A stretch of DNA of 12,409 nt. Origin: Syntrophomonas sp. UBA1376 (GTDB lineage: Bacteria; Bacillota; Syntrophomonadia; Syntrophomonadales; Syntrophomonadaceae). How positions within the stretch are numbered: the stretch's first letter is position 1; each line of letters opens with the position of its first letter. Below the pieces are notes generated by a model. It was not told where the DNA came from. It searched no databases and was given only the letters and a program-made list of their open reading frames with translations. Below, piece after piece: positions 7,451 through 12,409 of this stretch. The stretch spans positions 13,483-25,891 of the forward strand of contig DBRE01000094.1 in assembly GCA_002305535.1 (NCBI GenBank), in the 5' to 3' direction. Made by a program: the position numbers and the translations under genes.

Positions 7451-7540
7451 CTATTGAGTTACCATCATCTTATATAATAAATAATAAATAATGCAACCAG
7501 AGCTTTCAAATAACTGCCACATTGTCTGTGCTTTTTCCAC
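7451..7540 (-). CDS. YqzL-like small protein
   Basis: A 29-codon frame starts at GTG 7540 and ends at TAG 7451-7453; an in-frame GTG at 7552 would give 33 residues. The peptide contains MWQLFESSG followed by YYLLYK. This matches the pattern W-x-x-F-x-x-[TS]-G-x-I-x-x-Y-L-x-Y-[KR] of YqzL-family proteins, which are about 30-50 residues long and of unknown function. A GGGTGG stretch 8 bases before GTG 7540 is a mediocre ribosome binding site. A good promoter lies about 50 bases upstream at 7587-7616. The stop codon is 3 bases from the base of T-box stem I, so the gene and leader are tightly packed. A competing frame (7560-7465) is open too but lacks this motif. The family call is from memory of the pattern; start codon uncertain. 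Confidence 0.6.
   Translation of the reverse strand: MEKAQTMWQLFESSGCIIYYLLYKMMVTQ
7469..7496 (-). promoter_or_regulatory. Candidate promoter of the pheST T-box transcript
   Basis: TTGCAT (7491-7496), a 16-base AT-rich spacer and TATAAG (7469-7474) would start transcription near 7462, about 15 bases before T-box stem I, which is the usual geometry. The -35 matches the consensus at only three positions. The site lies inside the YqzL-like coding sequence. Confidence 0.5.
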
Positions 7541-7586
7541 TCTAATGTCCACCCTTCCACCGTAATGTTGGGTCGGAACCAAAATA

Positions 7587-7616
7587 ATTATATCATACTA
7601 CGAATTTGGACTTCAA
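7587..7616 (-). promoter_or_regulatory. Candidate promoter of the YqzL-like gene, possibly also pheST
   Basis: TTGAAG (7611-7616), an 18-base spacer and a perfect TATAAT (7587-7592) preceded by TGA (extended -10) form a good sigma-A promoter on the minus strand. The -35 overlaps the stop codon of the methyltransferase gene. The transcript would start near 7580, carry the YqzL-like gene and then run into the T-box. Confidence 0.6.
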
Positions 7617-8389
7617 TGATGAGTATCCCGCTGTCGTCTAGCCTCTGCCATGATTATAGCACAGGATACCGCTGCATTCAAAGAATCCACTTTGGAATTT
7701 ATCGGTATCACCACCTGCTGGGAAGATCTTTGCAGCCATTGGTCATCCACTCCATGAGCTTCGCTGCCAATAACACATATTACCGCTCCCTGCCAGTCGG
7801 TATCGTAAATGCTGATCCGGGTGTTGGGTGTAGCGGCTATCATTTTATAGCCATTATCCAGCAGTCGGTCAACAAACTCTCCATCAACTGTAAATATGGG
7901 AACATGAAAAATACCTCCCATACTAGCTCTGACTACCTTAGGGCTGAATGGGTCGGCGCAGCCGGCAGTTAGTAAGATGCCGTCCAAGTCCAGAGCCCAC
8001 CCAGTACGAATAATCGTCCCCAGATTACCAGGGTCAGCGATACGATCCAGCAGCAGTACCATAACCGATCGATCGAATAGATACTCAGGTTGGTGTTGTG
8101 GTATACGAGCGACAGCCACCACTCCTTGCGGGTGTTCAGTATCAGCCATCGCTTTCATGATCGCAGATGTCACCTGAAAACATTCGATGTTCAAGGAGTT
8201 GATCTCGCGCGGGATAGGTATATCATCTTCTAAGAAAACACGCACTAATAGTTCTGGGGTTTTAAAAGCTTCGCGCAGCATACGCTCACCTTCGATCAGG
8301 AAGGTTCCGGTTTGTTGGCGATACTTTTTCTGCTTCAACTTAATGGTCTCTTTCACCAGAGGATTGTCACGGGAAGTAAGATGTTGCAT
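7613..8389 (-). CDS. ysgA: SpoU/TrmH-family rRNA 2'-O-methyltransferase (YsgA/RlmP-like)
   Basis: This 258-residue SPOUT-class methyltransferase would use S-adenosylmethionine to methylate a ribose 2'-OH in RNA. The N-terminal 100 residues form the RNA-binding substrate domain (SRDNPLVK at 6-13, FLIEGERMLREA at 30-41). The trefoil-knot domain follows with motif 1 DPGNLGTIIRT (119-129), motif 2 VIGSEAHGV (206-214) and motif 3 IPI...SLNAAVS (228-242). In Bacillus subtilis the homologue ysgA also precedes pheS and is reported to modify the 23S rRNA A-loop (RlmP); the matching position supports the same role, but the target is inferred. Start 8389 has GAGG 5 bases upstream. A strong terminator ends only 15 bases upstream of the start codon, so it probably depends on read-through from rplT or an unseen promoter. 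Confidence 0.88.
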   Translation of the reverse strand: MQHLTSRDNPLVKETIKLKQKKYRQQTGTFLIEGERMLREAFKTPELLVRVFLEDDIPIPREINSLNIECFQVTSAIMKAMADTEHPQGVVAVARIPQHQPEYLFDRSVMVLLLDRIADPGNLGTIIRTGWALDLDGILLTAGCADPFSPKVVRASMGGIFHVPIFTVDGEFVDRLLDNGYKMIAATPNTRISIYDTDWQGAVICVIGSEAHGVDDQWLQRSSQQVVIPINSKVDSLNAAVSCAIIMAEARRQRDTHH

Positions 8390-8404
8390 TTTTACCTCTA
8401 TAGC

Positions 8405-8433
8405 AAAAAAGTATGGCTGAAGCCATACTTTTT
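8405..8433 (-). terminator. Rho-independent terminator of infC-rpmI-rplT
   Basis: A perfect 12-bp inverted repeat (8406-8417 with 8422-8433; core GTATGGC/GCCATAC) has a 4-base loop. It ends in six T's on the minus strand and has A's on the other side, so it is potentially bidirectional. It begins 13 bases after the rplT stop and ends 15 bases before the methyltransferase start. Confidence 0.92.
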
Positions 8434-8445
8434 AGTATTCTTTCT

Positions 8446-8799
8446 TTAGTTGTTTTTCTTCGCCAGTTCGGCCAGTTCAGAAAATCCCTGGGGATCACTT
8501 ACAGCCAATTCCGCCAATACTTTGCGGTTGATGTCCACACCGGCAGTTTTCAAGCCGTGGATCATTCTGCTGTAGGTGGTACCATTGTCACGGGCCGCAG
8601 CATTTATGCGCGCGATCCACAGTCTGCGGAAATCGCGTTTTTTCAGCTTACGGTGAATGTATGCATATTGACCAGATTTCATGACCTGCTCATTAGCTAC
8701 TCGATACAGTTTGGATTTACTGCCAAAATAGCCTTTAGCAGCTTTAAGAACCTTTTTATGTCGGTGATGGGTGGTTACACCTCGTTTAACCCTTGGCAT
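8446..8799 (-). CDS. rplT: 50S ribosomal protein L20
   Basis: This 117-residue basic protein is a full-length L20, an early 23S rRNA-binding assembly protein of the large subunit. The N-terminus is the conserved MPRVKRGVTTHHRHKKVLK followed by AKGYFGSKSKLYR. The middle has RRLWIARINAAAR..G.TYS and the C-terminus GVDINRKVLAELAV. AGGAGG lies 8 bases before the ATG. The gene is last of infC-rpmI-rplT, 17 bases after rpmI, and is followed by a strong terminator. In Firmicutes L20 binds the leader of this operon and represses it; the leader at 9554-9697 fits that role. Confidence 0.98.
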   Translation of the reverse strand: MPRVKRGVTTHHRHKKVLKAAKGYFGSKSKLYRVANEQVMKSGQYAYIHRKLKKRDFRRLWIARINAAARDNGTTYSRMIHGLKTAGVDINRKVLAELAVSDPQGFSELAELAKKNN

Positions 8800-8816
8800 A
8801 TCGTCAACCTCCTACT

Positions 8817-9008
8817 TTACGGAATAAGCTTGGATATTCTTTTGGTTTCGGCAACACTTACCAGGCCAGATTTACGCAGTTTCCGTTTGCGTTTGGGACT
8901 CTTATGACCTAACAGATGGCTGGCATATGCCTTGGAACGCTTAATTTTCCCTGAGCCAGTTTTCTTAAATCGTTTAGCTGCACCTCTATGTGTTTTGGTC
9001 TTAGGCAT
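8817..9008 (-). CDS. rpmI: 50S ribosomal protein L35
   Basis: This 63-residue, very basic protein is L35 of the large ribosomal subunit. It shows the family start MPKTKTHRGAAKRFK, the central SGKIKRSKAYASHLL, and KSPKRKRKLRKSGLV with VSVAETKRI near the end. Length is normal (about 64-66). The ATG overlaps the infC TGA by one base (TGATG at 9006-9010). AAAGGAGG lies inside the end of infC, so the two genes are translationally coupled. It is transcribed with infC and rplT under the L20 leader. Confidence 0.98.
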   Translation of the reverse strand: MPKTKTHRGAAKRFKKTGSGKIKRSKAYASHLLGHKSPKRKRKLRKSGLVSVAETKRISKLIP

Positions 9009-9538
9009 CAGCCTTCCTCCTTTGTGTGTTCAATTTTAGGTATTAGGATCGTAACCATATTCCTACCCTCAACCTTGGGAGGTTTTTCTACTGCAGAAAT
9101 ATCGGAGAGTTCTTCTACCATACGCAGAGATAATTTCTCTCCCAATTCCGGATGAGTTATCTCCCGACCCCGAAACATGATAGTTACTTTGACCTTGTCG
9201 CCGGCTCCCAGAAACTTACGGGCATTACGAGCCTTGACCTGGAAATCATGCTCATCAATATTCGGGCGAAGTTTTACTTCCTTGATAGAAATCACCTTTT
9301 GCTTCTTACGCGCTTCCTTTTCACGTTTGCTCTGCTCGAACTTAAATTTCCCATAGTCCATGAGCCGGCAAACCGGAGGTTTGGCAGATGGTGCAACCTC
9401 CACCAAGTCCAGTCCTTTATTGATAGCGATTTCGAGCGCCTGATTTATTGGAACAATACCTAGTTGCTCTCCATCCTCACTAACCAACCTGACTTCTCGG
9501 GTGCGTATTTCCTCATTAACTCTCCAATCCTTGCTGAT
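9008..9538 (-). CDS. infC: Translation initiation factor IF-3, probable AUC start
   Basis: IF3 binds the 30S subunit, keeps subunits apart and checks start-codon/initiator-tRNA pairing. From 9538 the protein has 176 residues, the normal family length. The N-domain begins ISKDW then VNEEIRTREVRL (7-18) and continues with GEQLGI and PPVCRLMDYGKFKFEQ; the linker is lysine-rich; the C-domain has KEVKLRPNIDEHDF and KVTIMFRGREITHPELG. The first conventional start is TTG 9487, but it would remove the conserved VNEEIRTREVR segment and has no Shine-Dalgarno. In-frame upstream codons include no ATG, GTG or TTG. ATC at 9538 aligns with the expected N-terminus and has GGAGG 10 bases before it. Rare start codons on infC (AUU in E. 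coli, AUC in Myxococcus) allow IF3 to repress itself. Confidence 0.95.
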   Translation of the reverse strand: MSKDWRVNEEIRTREVRLVSEDGEQLGIVPINQALEIAINKGLDLVEVAPSAKPPVCRLMDYGKFKFEQSKREKEARKKQKVISIKEVKLRPNIDEHDFQVKARNARKFLGAGDKVKVTIMFRGREITHPELGEKLSLRMVEELSDISAVEKPPKVEGRNMVTILIPKIEHTKEEG

Positions 9539-9548
9539 AAGAAGTTCA

Positions 9549-9553
9549 CCTCC
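9549..9553 (-). promoter_or_regulatory. infC ribosome binding site supporting a non-AUG start
   Basis: GGAGG sits 10 bases upstream of the ATC at 9538 and directly after the tail of the L20-leader terminator. No ATG, GTG or TTG lies in the IF3 frame at a usable distance. The nearby ATG overlapping this site is in another frame. Confidence 0.7.
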
Positions 9554-9584
9554 ATAATAAAATAAGCGAGCCTAAAGCTCGCTT
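9554..9584 (-). terminator. Attenuator terminator in the L20-type leader
   Basis: AAGCGAGC (9577-9584) pairs with GCTCGCTT (9564-9571) around a 5-base loop and runs into ATTTTATTAT on the minus strand, just before the infC ribosome binding site. Its place inside the leader points to regulated termination; it may also catch transcripts from thrS. Confidence 0.8.
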
Positions 9585-9697
9585 CATCTGGCGTAAATCC
9601 AATGGGCTTCTTCGCCCATTGAAATGCGCTGGCATAAAACCATATACCTTACGAACCACGGTTGTAAGGTGAGAAGCAAGGCTCCTGCTTTAATCCA
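9554..9697 (-). promoter_or_regulatory. L20-type ribosomal leader of infC-rpmI-rplT
   Basis: The roughly 145-base leader is rich in structure. AAGCA..TGCTT forms a small hairpin (9674-9690, within AAGCAGGAGCCTTGCTTCTC). ACCTTAC with GTAAGGT forms a long hairpin (9646-9670). AATGGGC with GCCCATT forms another (9601-9620). A terminator hairpin follows at 9564-9584. Order and sequence resemble the Firmicutes L20 leader, in which L20 binds a mimic of its 23S rRNA site and causes premature termination. The match is by eye. Confidence 0.8.
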
Positions 9698-9703
9698 TCA
9701 AAA

Positions 9704-9732
9704 AGTATAGCATACCAGCTATCATCTTGCAA
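9704..9732 (-). promoter_or_regulatory. Promoter of infC-rpmI-rplT
   Basis: TTGCAA (9727-9732), a 17-base spacer and TATACT (9704-9709) preceded by TGC (extended -10) make a strong sigma-A promoter. The -35 starts 5 bases past the thrS stop codon. Transcription would begin near 9697, at the 5' edge of the L20-type leader. Confidence 0.8.
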
Positions 9733-9737
9733 GGTAA

Positions 9738-11648
9738 TTAATTGTTGGCCTTTTCCTTTATTTCTGCCGAGATCTTAGCAATAAAGTCTGCAAGAGAAAT
9801 GGCACCCAGGTCGCCCTGTTTGCGATGGCGCACTGCCACTGCTCCCGCTTCGATTTCTTTATCCCCTACGATCAGCAGATAAGGAATCTTCTGCAACTGA
9901 CCTTCGCGAATCTTGTAGCCTACTTTTTCACTGCGGCTATCCATTTCCACCCGTACGCCCGCTGCCGACAATTGGTCGGTGACCTGCTGGGCATAGTCAT
10001 GCTGGCGCTCACTAATAGGCAGGACTCTTACCTGCACCGGCGCCAACCAGGCCGGAAAAGCTCCCGCAAAATGTTCGGTAAGGATGCCGATGAACCGCTC
10101 AATGCTACCATAGATCACGCGATGGATCATGACCGGGCGGTGTTTCTCCCCGTCCTCACCAATATAAGTAATGTCTAACTTCTCCGGCATCTGGAAGTCC
10201 AATTGGATAGTTCCACACTGCCAGGTACGATCCAGAGAATCCTGTAGGTGAAAATCGATCTTGGGGCCATAAAAGGCTCCATCACCTTCGTTGACCTTAT
10301 ATTCCATGCCCTTTTCTTCCATAGCCTTGATCAAGGCATTTGTAGCCATTTCCCAAATTTCATCAGAGCCCATCGCATTTTCGGGTTTAGTGGAAAGCTC
10401 TACATGATATGGGAAGCCAAACAGGCTGTAGAAACGATCCACCAGTTCGATGACTCCCTTAATCTCATCTATGATCTGCTCGGGCAACATGAAAATGTGG
10501 GCGTCATCCTGGGTAAAGGCCCTTACCCGCATTAAGCCATGTAACACTCCCGACATTTCATGACGGTGCACTAATCCCAGTTCACCATAACGTAAGGGTA
10601 GTTCTTTATAACTGTGCAAAGACTGTTTGTAGGCCAAGAGCCCACCTGGGCAGTTCATGGGTTTGACCGCATAATCCTGCTCATCTATTTTCGTAAAATA
10701 CATATTTTCCTGATAATGATCCCAGTGACCTGATCTTTCCCACAGTTCGCGATTCAGGATAACCGGGGTCTTTATTTCCTGGTAGCCCGCCTTACGATGC
10801 TCTTCCCGCCAGAAATTTTCCAATTCATTGCGCAGTATCATCCCCTTGGGCAAAAATATGGGGAATCCGGGCCCTTCGTCCACTAGAGCAAACAATCCCA
10901 ATTCCCTGCCCAGGCGGCGATGATCCCGCTTCTTGGCTTCTTCTAATTTGTTGATATGGTCGTCTAACTGAGTCTTTTTAGGAAAGGAGGTAGCATAGAT
11001 CCTCTGTAGCATGGGTTTGGTCTCATCACCTCGCCAATATGCTCCAGCCAGGTTCATAACCTTAAAGGACTTAACTCGACCGGTAGAAGGCAGGTGAGGC
11101 CCAGCACATAAATCAGTAAATTCGCCCTGCTGGTAGAAGCTGATGACGGCATCTTCAGGCAAATCCCTGATCAATTCGACTTTGTAATCTTCACCCTGTT
11201 GGGCAAAGAATTCTATGGCTTCATCCCGCGGTAATTCCCTTCGTACAATGGGATGATCCTCTTTGATTATTTTGTTCATCTCAGCTTCAATGGCGGCAAA
11301 ATCATCCGGAGTAAAAGTATGTTCACCGTCAAAATCATAATAAAAACCTTTGTCAATGGACGGGCCGATAGCCAATTTGGTATCAGGCCACAGCCTCTTG
11401 ACCGCCTGAGCCATCACATGGGCAGAAGAATGACGGTAAACCGAAGCACCTCGCGGATCATCAAAATCCAATAACTCCAGAGAACCGTCCTTGCTCAGTG
11501 GACAGGTCAAATCAATCACCTCACCATTGAACAAGGCGGCTACCGCATTTTTAGCCAGTTTAGAGCTGATGTCCTCAGCTACCTGTAATATAGTCGTTCC
11601 CGCAGGATACTCCCGTACGCTTCCATCTTGTAAAGATATCTTCACCAT
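9738..11648 (-). CDS. thrS: Threonyl-tRNA synthetase
   Basis: This is a cytoplasmic class II synthetase that charges tRNA-Thr and clears mischarged Ser-tRNA-Thr. From 11648 it has 636 residues, close to the 642 of E. coli ThrRS. In order: TGS domain (about 1-60); editing domain with HSSAH (73-77) and CAGPH (181-185) as metal ligands; catalytic core with zinc ligands Cys333, His384 and His509, motif 2 RYGELGLVHRHE and motif 3 IHRVIYGSIERF; and the anticodon-binding domain from about 540. The open frame continues to a GTG at 11669, but GGGAGG lies inside that extension, 7 bases before ATG 11648, so the ATG is the start. It follows the DUF445 gene by 21 bases and is probably cotranscribed. No T-box precedes it here. 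Confidence 0.97.
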   Translation of the reverse strand: MVKISLQDGSVREYPAGTTILQVAEDISSKLAKNAVAALFNGEVIDLTCPLSKDGSLELLDFDDPRGASVYRHSSAHVMAQAVKRLWPDTKLAIGPSIDKGFYYDFDGEHTFTPDDFAAIEAEMNKIIKEDHPIVRRELPRDEAIEFFAQQGEDYKVELIRDLPEDAVISFYQQGEFTDLCAGPHLPSTGRVKSFKVMNLAGAYWRGDETKPMLQRIYATSFPKKTQLDDHINKLEEAKKRDHRRLGRELGLFALVDEGPGFPIFLPKGMILRNELENFWREEHRKAGYQEIKTPVILNRELWERSGHWDHYQENMYFTKIDEQDYAVKPMNCPGGLLAYKQSLHSYKELPLRYGELGLVHRHEMSGVLHGLMRVRAFTQDDAHIFMLPEQIIDEIKGVIELVDRFYSLFGFPYHVELSTKPENAMGSDEIWEMATNALIKAMEEKGMEYKVNEGDGAFYGPKIDFHLQDSLDRTWQCGTIQLDFQMPEKLDITYIGEDGEKHRPVMIHRVIYGSIERFIGILTEHFAGAFPAWLAPVQVRVLPISERQHDYAQQVTDQLSAAGVRVEMDSRSEKVGYKIREGQLQKIPYLLIVGDKEIEAGAVAVRHRKQGDLGAISLADFIAKISAEIKEKANN

Positions 11649-11669
11649 ATTTAAACCTCCCGCCTGCAC

Positions 11670-12275
11670 CTAGTAAAACAGTATCATAATGCCCATTTGG
11701 ACTAAACCAATAATAAACCCCAGGACTCCGCCCAGGATCTCAATAAACCGCAATTCCGTTGATGCCACACCACGAACTAAATCTTCCAGTTCATCTAAGT
11801 CGAACTGGTTGATTTTATCTTCCACTATTTGTTTTATCTGTATCTCGGTCGTTAAATAATCGCGAACAGATTCAACCACCTGACTAATGATTTGATCGGC
11901 TTCCTGACGCACTACCTTTTCTAAAGCATCAGCAATCAGTTGTATGGCCCGGGGAGGAATAAAACGTGGCAACATGCTGTCCAGCTTGTCCCTCATTACG
12001 TCAGTTATAGTGACAACTAATCTCTCTCTTACTTCCGGGGTATTGACCTGGTCTATGACTTCATCCAATGACAGCAAGCGCTCTTCTACCAGCTCGCCTA
12101 CACTGGCGGCAATATCGGCTTGCCTTTTCGGCAATACTCCCTGCAGTTTAAAAAAACCAAAATTAATAGGCTGCTGCGGCCAAAAAAGCAGTCTAATCGC
12201 CACTACATTGGTTATGTACCCGATTAATGCACTGATCAAAGGTAATGTCAGTAACGCATACACTTTTCTATCCAC
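11670..12275 (-). CDS. DUF445-family membrane protein, short form
   Basis: This 201-residue protein has a hydrophobic segment at each end. The N-terminal segment (about 6-32) carries GYITNVVAIRLLF, matching the DUF445 signature G-x-x-T-N-x-x-A-I. The C-terminal one (about 178-200) carries LGGVLGFIIGLVQ, the second signature. Between them are amphipathic, charged helices. Many family members, such as Bacillus YheB, are near 380 residues; here both ends are present with a shorter middle, so it appears complete. Function is unknown; it is predicted to sit in the cytoplasmic membrane. GTG 12275 is the only usable start before an in-frame stop upstream, and its ribosome binding site is weak. Its stop lies 21 bases before the thrS ATG, implying cotranscription. 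Confidence 0.85.
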   Translation of the reverse strand: MDRKVYALLTLPLISALIGYITNVVAIRLLFWPQQPINFGFFKLQGVLPKRQADIAASVGELVEERLLSLDEVIDQVNTPEVRERLVVTITDVMRDKLDSMLPRFIPPRAIQLIADALEKVVRQEADQIISQVVESVRDYLTTEIQIKQIVEDKINQFDLDELEDLVRGVASTELRFIEILGGVLGFIIGLVQMGIMILFY

Positions 12276-12295
12276 CGATCTAATTTTACCTAATG

Positions 12296-12324
12296 AATAT
12301 AGCAGATTTTGCTTCCTCTCGCAA
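12296..12324 (-). promoter_or_regulatory. Candidate promoter of the DUF445-thrS operon
   Basis: TTGCGA (12319-12324), a 17-base spacer and TATATT (12296-12301) form a plausible sigma-A promoter. It would start near 12289, leaving only about 14 bases before GTG 12275. A perfect TATAAT at 12324-12329 with a weak -35 (TTTATT, 12346-12351) is an alternative that gives a longer leader. Confidence 0.5.
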
Positions 12325-12345
12325 TTATACCGGCAATTACTTCAT

Positions 12346-12371
12346 AATAAAAGGCTGCCATTTGGCAGCCT
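12346..12371 (-). terminator. Probable terminator of the gene beyond the right edge
   Basis: AGGCTGCCA (12352-12360) pairs with TGGCAGCCT (12363-12371), nine base pairs with a very small loop. On the minus strand it runs into TTTATT. It would end a minus-strand transcript entering from the right, before the DUF445 promoter. Confidence 0.65.
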
Positions 12372-12398
12372 CAGGGTGTCGAAAAAGTCGACACCCTG
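12372..12398. repeat. Perfect 11-bp inverted repeat (hairpin)
   Basis: CAGGGTGTCGA (12372-12382) pairs with TCGACACCCTG (12388-12398) around a 5-base loop. It abuts the terminator hairpin at 12352-12371 with no bases between. Neither strand has a T-run directly after it. It could be a second terminator arm, an mRNA-end structure or a copy of a dispersed intergenic palindrome. The window ends 11 bases later. Confidence 0.6.
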
Positions 12399-12409
12399 CC
12401 AGAGCGAGC

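Noticed and set aside
7475..7490. A short TTA/TAA repeat as a possible tandem repeat element
   Set aside because: It is only about five imperfect units and is explained by the promoter spacer and the Ile-Tyr-Leu codons of the YqzL-like gene.
7465..7560. A 31-residue minus-strand frame from GTG 7560 with a hydrophobic C-terminus
   Set aside because: It overlaps the YqzL-like frame, has no ribosome binding site, and its hydrophobic tail comes from AT-repeat DNA. The overlapping frame shows a family motif instead.
7565..7972. A 135-codon + strand frame
   Set aside because: It is antisense to the methyltransferase gene, with low-complexity, non-protein-like composition and no ribosome binding site noticed.
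8413..8907. A 164-codon + strand frame
   Set aside because: It lies antisense to rplT and rpmI, both certain genes. It has no recognisable motifs and its start overlaps their terminator.
11649..11669. A 7-codon extension of ThrRS from GTG 11669
   Set aside because: The extension contains the GGGAGG that serves ATG 11648, and ThrRS proteins normally start with the VKISL-like TGS strand.

Overview
The window looks like a chromosomal housekeeping segment of a Gram-positive anaerobe (Firmicutes, class Clostridia). The evidence is a phenylalanine T-box leader, an L20 leader ahead of infC-rpmI-rplT, AGGAGG-type ribosome binding sites, a YqzL-like micro-gene and the gene order rplT / ysgA-type methylase / pheS / pheT. 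A crotonase-like C-terminus and an acyl-CoA synthetase at the left edge would suit a fatty-acid-metabolising lineage such as the Syntrophomonadaceae, but that placement is inference.

Layout: apart from a 60-base end of a + strand crotonase-like gene (1-60), every gene lies on the minus strand and reads right to left. In transcription order these are a short DUF445 membrane protein and thrS (12275-9738, one apparent operon); a promoter plus L20-type leader; infC-rpmI-rplT (9538-8446); a strong terminator; a SpoU/TrmH-family rRNA 2'-O-methyltransferase (8389-7613); a 29-33 residue YqzL-like gene (7540 or 7552 to 7451); a Phe T-box leader (7447-7192); pheS-pheT (7173-4082); a terminator; a TGS-domain nucleoside kinase (3879-2215); a terminator; and a long-chain-type acyl-CoA synthetase (2072-150) that converges on the crotonase end across a shared hairpin.

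How the parts work together: most of the window supplies translation. ThrRS and PheRS charge tRNAs, IF3 starts translation, L35 and L20 build the 50S subunit, and the methylase modifies rRNA. Two classical RNA regulators are readable. The T-box has UUC as specifier codon and senses uncharged tRNA-Phe. The L20 leader would let L20 limit its own operon. The two left-hand genes are independent units for nucleoside salvage and fatty-acid activation.

Three gene starts need care. pheS begins at 7173, not inside its T-box. thrS begins at 11648. infC most likely begins at a non-canonical AUC codon at 9538. I found no mobile elements, CRISPR arrays, tRNAs or rRNAs. The most unusual items are a PheT lacking its tRNA-binding OB domain, a kinase built on a ThrRS-like N-terminus with lost metal ligands, and the micro-gene packed against the T-box. 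I see no clear new multi-gene system.
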